A stretch of 11,278 nt of DNA from DUZB01 sp964407525 (GCA_964407525.1 CAYOWC010000154.1:1-11278); one strand, 5' to 3'. Positions 1 to 7,890 are shown, counted from the first letter of the stretch. Notes: generated from the sequence alone by a model not told the origin. Made by a program: numbers and translations.

Positions 1-1436
1 TCGATACCCTGTTTTTGACCCATGCCCACATTGACCACAGCGGTAAGATCCCCAAACTGGTTCGTGATGGATTTAAGGGCAGGATTGTCACTTCTCCGCC
101 CACTGCGGAATTATGCGAAATTATGCTGCTGGATGCGGCCCATATCCAGGAAATGGATGCGGAATGGCGGAGCAGGAAAAACAAACGGCAAAGCAGGAAA
201 GAAATTACGCCCCTCTATACGACCGAGGATGCGGAGGCCAGTCTAAAGCTTCTCCACCCTATAGAAAGAGATAACCTTCTGGAGGTCCAGCCGGGCATCA
301 AGGCCCGTCTTCGAAACGCCGGCCATATTCTTGGGTCTTCCATCCTGGAATTGTGGTTCGAGGAGGATAATGAATCCATAAAGCTTGTCTTTTCAGGAGA
401 TCTGGGGAAGAAGGATCAATTGATTGTGAAAGATCCCCAGGAAGTCTTTGATGCGGATTATCTTTTTTTAGAATCCACCTACGGAAACCGGCTGCACCGA
501 ACTTTTGAAGACAGTAAACAAGAACTTTTGGAAGCCATAAAATATGCCGTTTCCAACCATGAAAAGGTGCTTATTCCGGCCTTCGCAGTGGAGCGAACCC
601 AGGAAATACTCTACATCCTGGGGGAATTTCAACGAGAAGGTTTTCTGCCGGAGATCCCAATCTACCTTGACAGCCCGCTGGCCATCAAAGCCACTGAAAT
701 TTTCAGGAAAAATAAAAAGTACTATGATGCCGAGGCACGGGCTATCGTGGATCAGGGATATGACCCTTTCAACATGCCCAATCTCAAGTATACTTCAAGC
801 ACCAATGAATCCATTGCCATTAATGAAAACAAAGGGTCGGCCATCGTCATCGCCGGAAGCGGCATGTGTACGGCCGGGCGTATCAAGCATCATTTAAAAC
901 ACAATTTATGGCGCACGGGCGCAAGCATTGTTATTGTGGGATATCAGGCACAGGGAACGACTGGCAGGCAGATTGTTGATGGTGCAAAACAGGTGAAGAT
1001 TTTCAGGGAGAATGTGTCGGTGAATGCCAAGGTCTTTACCATCGGCGGCTTTTCAGCCCATGCGGACCAGAAAGACCTGTTAGAGTGGGCAAGCCATTTT
1101 GAGAGCAGCCCCAAAGTCTTTGTGATTCACGGGGAATCCGAGGCCAGCATGACCCTTGCGGGAAAGCTGAAAGAAAAATTTCAACTGGAAGCCCATGTTC
1201 CACAGTGGAAGGAGCGGTTGATTCTTAAGTCTAGAGAAATGAGCTTCGAAAAGTCCGTGGAAGACCCCCCCCCACCGGACGTGAAAAATATGGTGTTGAA
1301 CAGTCTTATCGATATTGAAAATGAACTGAAGCGTCTGAGAAAAAAGATCAGCGGGGAACTTTCCCCGGATGGGCTGGAAGAAGAAGATGCGGAACGCCTT
1401 GCCTATCTCAAAGAAGAACTTCAGAATATGCTATGA
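1..1436 (+). CDS. Beta-CASP metallo-beta-lactamase RNA-processing nuclease family protein (5' end outside window)
   Basis: The reading frame is open from base 3, so the gene starts upstream; the TTG at 15 is an internal Leu codon, not a start. It is a predicted zinc-dependent RNA endo/exonuclease of the CPSF73/RNA-specificity MBL type. Visible motifs in order: HAHIDH zinc motif (bases 21-38), the His of GHILGS (near 324), the Asp of FSGDLG (near 399), the beta-CASP motif LESTYG (about 468-485), PAFAVERTQE (about 576-605), GSGMCTAGRIKHHL (about 855-896), GFSAHAD (1047-1067) and the last metal His in VIHGE (near 1128). The last 60 or so residues are charged and probably helical or coiled-coil, preceded by a Pro4 stretch encoded by a C9 run at 1265-1273. 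The catalytic set looks complete. Known members process RNA in the cytoplasm, but the true substrate is unknown here. It ends 63 bp before a strong ribosome binding site for the next gene. Confidence 0.9.
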   Translation, partial: DTLFLTHAHIDHSGKIPKLVRDGFKGRIVTSPPTAELCEIMLLDAAHIQEMDAEWRSRKNKRQSRKEITPLYTTEDAEASLKLLHPIERDNLLEVQPGIKARLRNAGHILGSSILELWFEEDNESIKLVFSGDLGKKDQLIVKDPQEVFDADYLFLESTYGNRLHRTFEDSKQELLEAIKYAVSNHEKVLIPAFAVERTQEILYILGEFQREGFLPEIPIYLDSPLAIKATEIFRKNKKYYDAEARAIVDQGYDPFNMPNLKYTSSTNESIAINENKGSAIVIAGSGMCTAGRIKHHLKHNLWRTGASIVIVGYQAQGTTGRQIVDGAKQVKIFRENVSVNAKVFTIGGFSAHADQKDLLEWASHFESSPKVFVIHGESEASMTLAGKLKEKFQLEAHVPQWKERLILKSREMSFEKSVEDPPPPDVKNMVLNSLIDIENELKRLRKKISGELSPDGLEEEDAERLAYLKEELQNML

Positions 1437-1483
1437 TCGCTCGACAGGAAGCAAAGAACTTGGAAAAGAAATTTGTAAAAAAT

Positions 1484-1492
1484 TAAGGAGGT
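1484..1492 (+). promoter_or_regulatory. Strong ribosome binding site for the MBL-rhodanese gene
   Basis: TAAGGAGGT lies 7 bases before the ATG at 1500. This near-perfect Shine-Dalgarno sequence fixes the start, and the signal peptide begins immediately at that ATG. Confidence 0.8.
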
Positions 1493-1499
1493 ACAAGAC

Positions 1500-3539
1500 A
1501 TGCCAAACCGTAAAAAATCGATCGGTTACCTATTTTTCTGCCTGCTTCTACTTTTCGCGTTCAATTCCACTGCAGTGGCAGCACAGATCAAAGACTCGGA
1601 ATCCGCCACGCACGCTGCGGACGCCTCCAGGTATCACATTGTGAATACTTATCAGTTCCCTGGATTTAAACTGATCCAGCTTGAACTTCCCGTGCTCTCC
1701 ATCTATTCCTATATGCTGGTCAGCGAAGGAAAGGCCCTGGTGGTGGATCCGTGCCGGGATATTTCCATTTTCCTGGATATCGCCAAGAAAGAAGGACTGG
1801 AAATCATCGGGGTCTACCTGACCCACTCCCACGCGGATTTTGTGGCCGGTCACATGGAAGTGGTTAACGCCATGAAATGCCCCATCTACCAGAGCCACAT
1901 CAGTGGGGTGACGTACCCTTTTGAGCCGTTGAAAGAGGGCAGTGAGATCCGCGTCGGGAAGGCGGTCGTCAAATTCATGGAAACCCCGGGGCACACGCCG
2001 GACGGCATGTGCGGGCTGGTTTACGGACCTGATGACCCGAAGGTTCCGGAACTTGTGCTTACCGGAGATGTGCTTTTCGTGGGCAGCGTGGGTCGACCGG
2101 ATCTCATGGGCGGAACGGCCTCCGCCGCGTGGCTGGCTTCTGCCTTTTTTGATTCGTGGACCAACAAAATATCGAAACTGAATGGCAGCGTGAAGATCTT
2201 TCCCGCCCACGGGGCCGGTTCTCTTTGCGGCGCCCATCTTTCGGACAAACCCACCAGCACCATCGGCGAAGAAAAGGCCGCCAATCCCTATCTACAATAT
2301 AAAAAACGGGGAGAGTTCGTGGCCGCCCTGATCCAGGACCTCCCGGAGGCGCCCCAGTATTTCAAGCACAACGCCGCCATGAATAAACAGGGCCCCCCCC
2401 TGATAAACTGGGAGGCAGCCCTGCCCGGTGAAAAACTTCCTGTCATGGATTTGACAAAACCGGATCAGTTCTACGTGGTGGACCTGCGGGATGCTCCAGC
2501 GTATGAACAAGGGCATATCCCCAATGCGGTGAATATTGCGTTGCGGGGAAAACTGGAGACCTGGACGGGGGTGATGGTTCCCTGGGCTGCCAAACTTGTC
2601 TTGGTGGGAAACAAAGAAGAGTTGAAAGAGGGGCTTTTCAGACTCAACCGAATCGGCTATTCCCCTGAGATCATAACCATGGAAAGCTGGAAACAGGCCG
2701 GTCTTCCGATTACGGTTAGCAACCCCATTACCCCGAGCGAACTGCATGACCTAATGAACAAGGGGCAGGCCCCGGTCATCTTGGATGTGCGTCTTCCTCC
2801 TGAGTGGATGGCCCTGCGGATCGGGACGGTGTTGAATCTTCCGCTCAATCATCTGGCGGAACTTTCCAGCCAGCTTGATCCTTCTGAACCAGTGGTGACC
2901 GTGTGCAACTCTGCCTACCGTTCCAGCATGGCCGTGGGAATCCTGGAAAGAAAAGGCTTCAAAATGCCAAGGAATCTCAAGGGCGGAAGCCAGGCCTGGA
3001 TAAATGCGGGGCTGCCGGTTTTTGAGGCGGCCAGAAAAGGCGGGGAAGCAAGGCAGGCGCCTAAAAAACAGGTGAAACTCCCTGACCGGATTTCCGCCGC
3101 GGAACTCAAGCGGCTCATTATGGACCTGCCCGGTTCCTTTGAGCTGGTGGATGTAAGACCAGAAAACCATTTTGCCGATTTTCATCTGCCCGGTTCCGTT
3201 AACGTCCATGTGGCGGACCTCATTTCCGATCCGGGATTTTTAGTGGGAGCGGGCCCCCTTATCCTGGTGGACCGTGATGGCTCCATTGCCATGGCAGCCG
3301 GCGGGATCCTTTCCCAAAAGACGGAAAGGCCCGTCAAAGTTCTTTATGGAGGTCTTGATGCCTACTGGTCGGAGTCCAAAGGCATTTCACCGATTGCAGC
3401 AGGTTCATCTCTTGCACCCGCGGCAAAAGAAAAACCTGCAGCCTTGACAGCGCCGCCTGCACCGGCAAAAACCAACGTACCGGTTACCCCACCGCTCAAG
3501 AAACCTCAAAGACCCGAAAGACCCAGTGCGGGCTGTTAA
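1500..3539 (+). CDS. Exported MBL-fold / triple-rhodanese sulfurtransferase (persulfide dioxygenase-like)
   Basis: A 679-residue protein. Residues 1-28 look like a Sec signal peptide: basic MPNRKK, a hydrophobic core, and an AVA-A cleavage region. Residues 45-275 are an MBL domain of the ETHE1/CstB-like type: THSHADFVAGH (108-118), ETPGH (161-165), LTGDVLFVGSVGRPDL (187-202), FPAHGAGSLCG (234-244) and STIGEEKAANPYL. Three rhodanese modules follow. Module 1 (about 315-405) has GNKEE where the active loop should be. Module 2 (about 410-507) keeps the cysteine, CNSAYRSS with C469. Module 3 (about 528-625) has DRDGSIA instead. A Pro/Ala/Lys-rich tail (640-679) ends in Cys. Family members oxidise or transfer persulfide sulfur. 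The export signal and the YeeE/YedE genes directly downstream suggest periplasmic handling of thiosulfate- or persulfide-derived sulfur; that role is inference. The fold assignment is firm, the substrate is not. Confidence 0.88.
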   Translation: MPNRKKSIGYLFFCLLLLFAFNSTAVAAQIKDSESATHAADASRYHIVNTYQFPGFKLIQLELPVLSIYSYMLVSEGKALVVDPCRDISIFLDIAKKEGLEIIGVYLTHSHADFVAGHMEVVNAMKCPIYQSHISGVTYPFEPLKEGSEIRVGKAVVKFMETPGHTPDGMCGLVYGPDDPKVPELVLTGDVLFVGSVGRPDLMGGTASAAWLASAFFDSWTNKISKLNGSVKIFPAHGAGSLCGAHLSDKPTSTIGEEKAANPYLQYKKRGEFVAALIQDLPEAPQYFKHNAAMNKQGPPLINWEAALPGEKLPVMDLTKPDQFYVVDLRDAPAYEQGHIPNAVNIALRGKLETWTGVMVPWAAKLVLVGNKEELKEGLFRLNRIGYSPEIITMESWKQAGLPITVSNPITPSELHDLMNKGQAPVILDVRLPPEWMALRIGTVLNLPLNHLAELSSQLDPSEPVVTVCNSAYRSSMAVGILERKGFKMPRNLKGGSQAWINAGLPVFEAARKGGEARQAPKKQVKLPDRISAAELKRLIMDLPGSFELVDVRPENHFADFHLPGSVNVHVADLISDPGFLVGAGPLILVDRDGSIAMAAGGILSQKTERPVKVLYGGLDAYWSESKGISPIAAGSSLAPAAKEKPAALTAPPAPAKTNVPVTPPLKKPQRPERPSAGC

Positions 3540-3568
3540 TCTTTATGGCATGATGGGAGACATGGAAT

Positions 3569-4087
3569 ATGGGATCTAAAACATTAAACCCCAAACCATA
3601 TGGAAACCCTTATCTGGCAGGGGTATTGCTGGGCTTGACCCTTCTCGCGGCATTTCTCGTTTTAGGAACCGGGTTGGGGGCTTCAGGCGCCATGGCGCGA
3701 TTGGGTGCATTCCTGGAAGGAACCGTTGCTCCGAACCATACCCTCTCCAGCGCCTACTTCGGAAAATGGGGGGAGCACCCTCTTTCGTACTATCTTGTTT
3801 TCATGCTCGCAGGGGTTTTCCTGGGAGGGCTTTTTTCATCGGTTTTATCCAGGCGGGTTCTCTTTGGCATTGAAAAAGGAAAAACAGCTTCAGGAACCCT
3901 GAGGTTGATCCTTGCCCTTGTCGGGGGTATCCTTTCAGGGTTTGCCGCCCGTCTGGCGCAAGGGTGTACCTCCGGCCAGGCACTCTCGGGGAGCGCTCTC
4001 ATGCTTACCGGCAGCCTGGTTTTCATGGCCTGTATTTTCGCGGGAGGATACATGGCAGCCTATTTTGTGAGGAGGCAGTGGGATTAA
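3569..4087 (+). CDS. YeeE/YedE-family sulfur transport protein, first half
   Basis: A 172-residue integral membrane protein with about four hydrophobic segments (near 15-36, 73-95, 112-128 and 143-167). It carries the family signature AQGCTSGQALSG (C133). YeeE/YedE (TsuA-like, Sulf_transp) proteins carry thiosulfate or related sulfur across the inner membrane by relay between membrane cysteines. The canonical proteins have two repeats in a chain of roughly 350-400 residues; here the first repeat is its own gene. GGGAGA at 3555-3560 gives the ATG at 3569 a ribosome binding site. The ATG at 3562 is out of frame and stops after five codons. The gene follows the exported MBL-rhodanese by 29 bp, and its stop codon overlaps the next start, so the three are probably one operon. 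Confidence 0.85.
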   Translation: MGSKTLNPKPYGNPYLAGVLLGLTLLAAFLVLGTGLGASGAMARLGAFLEGTVAPNHTLSSAYFGKWGEHPLSYYLVFMLAGVFLGGLFSSVLSRRVLFGIEKGKTASGTLRLILALVGGILSGFAARLAQGCTSGQALSGSALMLTGSLVFMACIFAGGYMAAYFVRRQWD

Positions 4088-5277
4088 TGGAAACATTCTA
4101 CGGACTCAACGCCCTGAACAGCGGAGGAGCCTTTTTTGCTTCCGTCGCCATTGGCTTTTTTTTCGGCCTGGCCCTGGAACGCGCCGGTTTCGGCAGTTCG
4201 CGAAAAATCAGTGGCATTTTCTATTTCACGGATATGGCGGTTCTCAAGGTCATGTTCACGGCACTAGTCGTGGCCATGCTGGGCTTGGCATTTTTCTCAT
4301 CAATAGGCCTGCTGGACATCACGACCCAGATCCATGCATTGAAAACCTACTATGGCGCTTACACCATCGGCGGTCTGATTTTCGGGTTCGGGTTCGTCAT
4401 AAGCGGGTGGTGCCCAGGGACCGCAATGGTGGGGCTCGCTTCCGGAAAAGTGGATGCCCTGATTTTTCTCATCGGTACTGTTCTGGGAAGCATCCTGTTC
4501 AACGAGCTTTTTCCTGTGATCAAACCCCTGTATACGTGGGGCGAAAGTACCCAGACAAGTTTGAATCAACCGGGACTTGCGTTCATCTATAAAAGCCTCG
4601 GAATTTCGAAAAACAGTTTTCTATTGCTGTTCACCGCCATTGCCGTTCTCTGCTTCTGGGGGGCAGAATACGTGGAGAGAGTGAAGAACCCCGAACAGGG
4701 CGGTGTCTATTTCAATAGTCCGTTCCTCAAGGCTTTCTGCCTTCTCCTGATTGTCGCCGCCGCGGCCCTCCCCCTGCTCTCTCCCCAGGGCCTTGAAACC
4801 CGGGTTTCCTCAGACATTTCCGTGCGGGAGTCCCCGGGAAGCGGCCCTTCCACTGTCCGGGAGTTGACGGAGATGTCATCGGCACAGGGCCCCATGGACC
4901 CCGAAGAACTGGCGGACCGCCTTTTAGGAAAGGATTCGGAATTAATGGTGGTGGATATTCGGCCGGAACCTGAATTCAGGGCTTTTCACATCCGGGGCGC
5001 ATTGAATGTGCCATTGCCTGAACTGCCTGCCTTTGTGGCTGAGAACGGGGGATCGGGAATCATCGTTCTCTACGCCAACAACATGACACACCTGGCCCAG
5101 GCCCGGGAAGAATTGTTTAGATCGGGATTTGAAAACGTCACCATTCTCACTGATGGACTCACCGGATTCCTGGAGAGGTGTCTAAAACCGGCATCGCTCC
5201 GTTCGGAACCGATTTCCGTGGAAACAGTAAACCGGATCAGGTCCTGGCGGGAATATTTTCTTTCGCCCGCATCCTGA
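4087..5277 (+). CDS. YeeE/YedE-family sulfur transport protein, second half, fused to a C-terminal rhodanese domain
   Basis: A 396-residue protein. The ATG at 4087 is preferred over the longer frame from 3964 because the added residues would overlap the preceding gene and look like out-of-frame translation. The start shares one base with the preceding TAA (TAATG), typical of translational coupling. About six membrane segments are visible (near 14-34, 53-75, 92-120, 124-142, 175-192 and 214-232). YedE signatures are ERAGFGSSRK (31-40) and SGWCPGTAMVGLASG (C109). After a polar linker (235-267) there is a rhodanese fold (about 268-365: VVDIRPEPEFRAFHIRGALNVPL). Its active loop reads LYANNMTH with no cysteine, so it probably binds or scaffolds rather than transfers sulfur. 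Together with the 172-residue partner it would make up one complete two-repeat transporter. Confidence 0.85.
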   Translation: METFYGLNALNSGGAFFASVAIGFFFGLALERAGFGSSRKISGIFYFTDMAVLKVMFTALVVAMLGLAFFSSIGLLDITTQIHALKTYYGAYTIGGLIFGFGFVISGWCPGTAMVGLASGKVDALIFLIGTVLGSILFNELFPVIKPLYTWGESTQTSLNQPGLAFIYKSLGISKNSFLLLFTAIAVLCFWGAEYVERVKNPEQGGVYFNSPFLKAFCLLLIVAAAALPLLSPQGLETRVSSDISVRESPGSGPSTVRELTEMSSAQGPMDPEELADRLLGKDSELMVVDIRPEPEFRAFHIRGALNVPLPELPAFVAENGGSGIIVLYANNMTHLAQAREELFRSGFENVTILTDGLTGFLERCLKPASLRSEPISVETVNRIRSWREYFLSPAS

Positions 5278-5391
5278 TTGGATGAAAGGGGACGGTCTGA
5301 TAATGAAACCTTGCGCAGGGTGAGCCTTTCCGGAAGACCGGCCCGACGCAATACGGATATTCTTACAAAATTTGAGCGCGGAGATGAAACC

Positions 5392-6654
5392 ATGCCATAT
5401 GACACGGCTTTGCGGGCATACACATCCAAGCGGGTTGAAGAAATTCAGTCCGCCGATATCCTGGTAGGCATTCCATGCTTTAACAACGAGACCACCATCG
5501 CCCACGTCATCCAGATGGTGAGCCACGGCCTGGCAACCCATTACAAAGAGATGCGGAGTGTGATTTTCGTGGCCGACGGAGGATCCACCGACGATACGCG
5601 GGAAGTGGCCAAAGAATTTCAATTGAAACCGTGGCAGGAAAAACTGGTTTCCATTTACCGGGGGCCAGGCGGAAAAGGTACAGCCTTGCGATCGCTTTTT
5701 GAGGCCGCCAGCCGCCTGGACGTTCAGGTCTGTGCCATGGTGGATTCGGATCTGCGCAGTATCACCCCTGACTGGGTGAAATACCTGCTGTATCCGGTAC
5801 TTGAAAAAGGTTATCAGTTTGTGGCGCCAGTGTACATGAGGCACAAGTACGACGGCACCATTACCAACAATATCGTCTATAACCTGACCCGGGCCCTTTA
5901 TGGCAAAAGGATCCGTCAGCCCATCGGGGGAGACTTCGCAATTTCCGGAGATCTGGCCAGATACTATATCGAACAGGATGTATGGGACACAGACGTGGCC
6001 CGGTTCGGCATCGACATCTGGATGACCACCAGCGCCATTACCCAGGGTTTTCGCATCTGCCAGTCCAACCTGGGCGTCAAAATACACGACGCCAAAGACC
6101 CGGGCCAGCACCTGGGTCCCATGTTCCGCCAGGTACTCTCCGCGCTCTTTTCCCAGATGGAGCGATATGAGGCCTACTGGAAACGGATCGAAGGCAGCGA
6201 ACCCGTGGAAACATTCGGCTTCGAGGGCGCTATGGAACCAGAACCGGTCAAGGTAAATCTGGAGGGCCTGATTGAACTGTTCAAGGCGGGGCACAATCAA
6301 TTTTCGCCTTTCTGGAAGAGCATCTTCTCACAAGGCTGTTTAGGGGAAATTGAAAAGACCGCCCGAATGGACGCCACCGATTTTCACCTGCGCACGGAAG
6401 CATGGGTTGAAATGCTCTACGAACTGGCTGCAACCTTTCACCTGTGGGATGTAAACCGCATGAAACTCTTAGATGTCATGACGCCCCTCTACTATGCCAG
6501 GGTGGCCTCCTTTGTGAGGGAGAGCTGGGAGATGAGTTCCCGGGAGGCTGAAAATCTGGTGGAGGATCAGGCCGCAAAATTTGAGACCAACAAAGATTAT
6601 CTGATCAAGGTCTGGAATGAAAAATCCGCCGGGAAGGCGAACCCGCAAACATGA
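5392..6654 (+). CDS. GT-A fold glycosyltransferase, mannosylglycerate/glucosyl-3-phosphoglycerate synthase-like
   Basis: A 420-residue predicted cytoplasmic nucleotide-sugar transferase. The start is set at the ATG at 5392, with CGGAG about 8 bases upstream; the frame stays open back to 5278 but without a convincing site. Motifs in order: ILVGIPCFNNETTI (23-36), VADGGSTDD (60-68), GPGGKGTAL (91-99), the metal-binding DSD (118-120), TPDWVKYLL, RQPIGGDFAIS (175-185), RFGIDIWMTT (204-213) and a late metal-ligand candidate His in VKIHDAKDP (H232). The order DxD, QP-GG-D/E, GID, IH recalls the GT78 mannosylglycerate synthase and GT81 GpgS families, which make compatible solutes or polysaccharide primers. 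The helical C-terminal 150 residues also fit that group. The acceptor cannot be read from sequence. The next gene follows by 21 bp, suggesting cotranscription. Confidence 0.8.
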   Translation: MPYDTALRAYTSKRVEEIQSADILVGIPCFNNETTIAHVIQMVSHGLATHYKEMRSVIFVADGGSTDDTREVAKEFQLKPWQEKLVSIYRGPGGKGTALRSLFEAASRLDVQVCAMVDSDLRSITPDWVKYLLYPVLEKGYQFVAPVYMRHKYDGTITNNIVYNLTRALYGKRIRQPIGGDFAISGDLARYYIEQDVWDTDVARFGIDIWMTTSAITQGFRICQSNLGVKIHDAKDPGQHLGPMFRQVLSALFSQMERYEAYWKRIEGSEPVETFGFEGAMEPEPVKVNLEGLIELFKAGHNQFSPFWKSIFSQGCLGEIEKTARMDATDFHLRTEAWVEMLYELAATFHLWDVNRMKLLDVMTPLYYARVASFVRESWEMSSREAENLVEDQAAKFETNKDYLIKVWNEKSAGKANPQT

Positions 6655-6675
6655 CCTGAAGAGGGGACTCAAATC

Positions 6676-7680
6676 ATGGTTGAAACCAAAATGCTGTTTC
6701 TGTTCCTTTTTCTGGTAGCGCTCCTGGGATGTTCCGCCTTTTTTTCGGGCTCCGAAACCGCACTTATGGCCATCAGTCGATTGCGCCTGAAACTGCTTGC
6801 GGAAAGCAAGCCCCGGCGGGCAGCCATGGTCGAGAAAATCCTCAAAAATCCCGAAAAACTGATCGGCACTATTCTCCTGGGCAACAACTTGGTCAATGTG
6901 GCCATGAGTGCCATTGCCACGACCCTGGCTATCTCCCTGTGGGGAGAAAAGGGCATCATTTACGTGACCGCCATTCTGACGGTGATGATTCTGGTTTTCG
7001 CAGAAATAACCCCTAAAGTCTATGCCAAGTATTTTAATGAAAAAGTCAGCATGATCACGGCCCCCATATTGAATGTGATCATGTGGATGACCAATCCAGC
7101 GGTGGTGGCCGTCACCTATATGAGCAAAAAGCTGCTCCTGCTGGTGGGCGTCGATATGGATGCCATTGAAAAACCGCTCATGACCGAAGCGGAGATCCAC
7201 GCCTGCATTAAAATGGGGTGGGATGAAGGGGCTATCACCGGCCATGAAAAAAAAATGCTGTCCAGCGTATTCACCTTGAACGACAAAGCCATGAGCGAGA
7301 TCATGATTCCGGAATCCCGAATGAGAACCCTGGATATTCGGGTGCCCTTGAAGGAGGCGATCAAAACCGTTCTGGAAACCGGGTTTACACGGTTTCCGGT
7401 AAGGGGAGAAGAGCCCGGTCAAATCATCGGGTTTATTCACGCCAAGGATCTTTTCAGGCTCCTTGAAACCGATCCCTCTGAATCCCTTCTTAAAATCATA
7501 CGTCCTCCGGAATTCGTATCCGCAGACACCAAAATTGACCGGCAGCTCCGTCGTTTCAAACGTCGAAAGGTGCACCTGGCGGTGGTACTGGACGCAGTCG
7601 GAAGGGTTATCGGCCTCGTCACCCTGGAAGATATCCTTGAAGAACTGGTGGGCAGCATCCGGGACGAACATGACGAATAA
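6676..7680 (+). CDS. CNNM (DUF21) membrane protein with CBS pair, CorC/HlyC-like
   Basis: A 334-residue inner-membrane protein of the CNNM family, often labelled hemolysin-like or a magnesium/cobalt efflux component. AGAGGGG at 6659-6665 precedes the ATG. Residues 1-150 are the CNNM domain, with membrane segments near 5-25, 63-86, 94-112 and 127-150. Signatures are FFSGSETALMAISR (22-35), LLGNNLVNVAMSA and FAEITPKVYAKYF (108-120). Residues 165-205 form a linker, then two CBS motifs: MIPESRMRTLDI...IIGFIHAKDLF (210-260) and FVSADTKID...VIGLVTLEDILEELVG (280-326). The chain ends right after the CBS pair, so the C-terminal CorC/HlyC transporter-associated domain of longer homologues is absent; shorter members of this kind exist. 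CBS pairs usually bind adenine nucleotides. The transported ion is not deducible. Confidence 0.88.
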   Translation: MVETKMLFLFLFLVALLGCSAFFSGSETALMAISRLRLKLLAESKPRRAAMVEKILKNPEKLIGTILLGNNLVNVAMSAIATTLAISLWGEKGIIYVTAILTVMILVFAEITPKVYAKYFNEKVSMITAPILNVIMWMTNPAVVAVTYMSKKLLLLVGVDMDAIEKPLMTEAEIHACIKMGWDEGAITGHEKKMLSSVFTLNDKAMSEIMIPESRMRTLDIRVPLKEAIKTVLETGFTRFPVRGEEPGQIIGFIHAKDLFRLLETDPSESLLKIIRPPEFVSADTKIDRQLRRFKRRKVHLAVVLDAVGRVIGLVTLEDILEELVGSIRDEHDE

Positions 7681-7694
7681 CCTTACTCAACCAT

Positions 7695-7876
7695 AATTCA
7701 GACCTCGTCAAATAGTTAAGTGGTCGAGTTGTTGATTCGGAAAATAAGCACGTGAAATCAACACATTGTCGATTCAAATCCATCGGGTGTCCAATTTTGA
7801 GGTGAAAGGGATAACTTCAAATAACAATAACCACTTAACTACTAATCTACTCGACCACTTAACGAAGTCTGTAATT
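7695..7876. repeat. Interrupted inverted-repeat element with alternative right arms
   Basis: The 210-bp gap between the CNNM and SUMF1 genes contains no gene. GTTAAGTGGTCGAGT (7715-7729) has a perfect 15-bp inverted copy, ACTCGACCACTTAAC (7849-7863). A second, 12-bp inverted copy of the same left arm, ACCACTTAACTA (7830-7841 against 7713-7724), lies between them. An inner hairpin pairs TGTTGATT (7730-7737) with AATCAACA (7756-7763). Outer arms also match imperfectly: AATTCAGACCTC (7695-7706) against GAAGTCTGTAATT (7864-7876). This could be a small miniature transposable element, a folded untranslated leader, or a relic of an integration site. I see no clear target duplication. Confidence 0.6.
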
Positions 7877-7890
7877 CAAGGGGAAATAGA

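Noticed and set aside
15..38. A TTG start at 15 for the first gene
   Set aside because: The frame is open to the left edge and the bases before it read DTLFL, the strand leading into the HxHxDH motif of this family. The gene simply starts upstream.
1437..1499. A terminator between the beta-CASP gene and the sulfur module
   Set aside because: No stem-loop with a T run is visible in these 63 bases, so read-through cannot be excluded and no terminator is called.
3964..4086. An earlier start for the second YeeE/YedE gene
   Set aside because: The extra 41 residues lie wholly inside the preceding gene and do not look like family sequence. The ATG at 4087 overlaps the preceding stop in the usual coupled way.
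5293..5340. Inverted pair CGGTCT/AGACCG before the glycosyltransferase gene
   Set aside because: Six base pairs with a 36-base loop and no T run; expected by chance.
5182..6300. Long open frame of 372 codons on the minus strand
   Set aside because: It lies opposite a well-conserved glycosyltransferase, shows no recognisable domain and is rich in His/Gly as expected of antisense shadow translation.
6469..7671. Long open frame of 400 codons on the minus strand
   Set aside because: It lies opposite the CNNM/CBS gene, with His/Phe/Gly-rich sequence and no domain; it is an antisense shadow.
7704..7793. A tRNA gene in the inverted-repeat region
   Set aside because: Short stretches resemble D-loop and T-loop sequence, but the ends do not form an acceptor stem and the T-stem does not pair.
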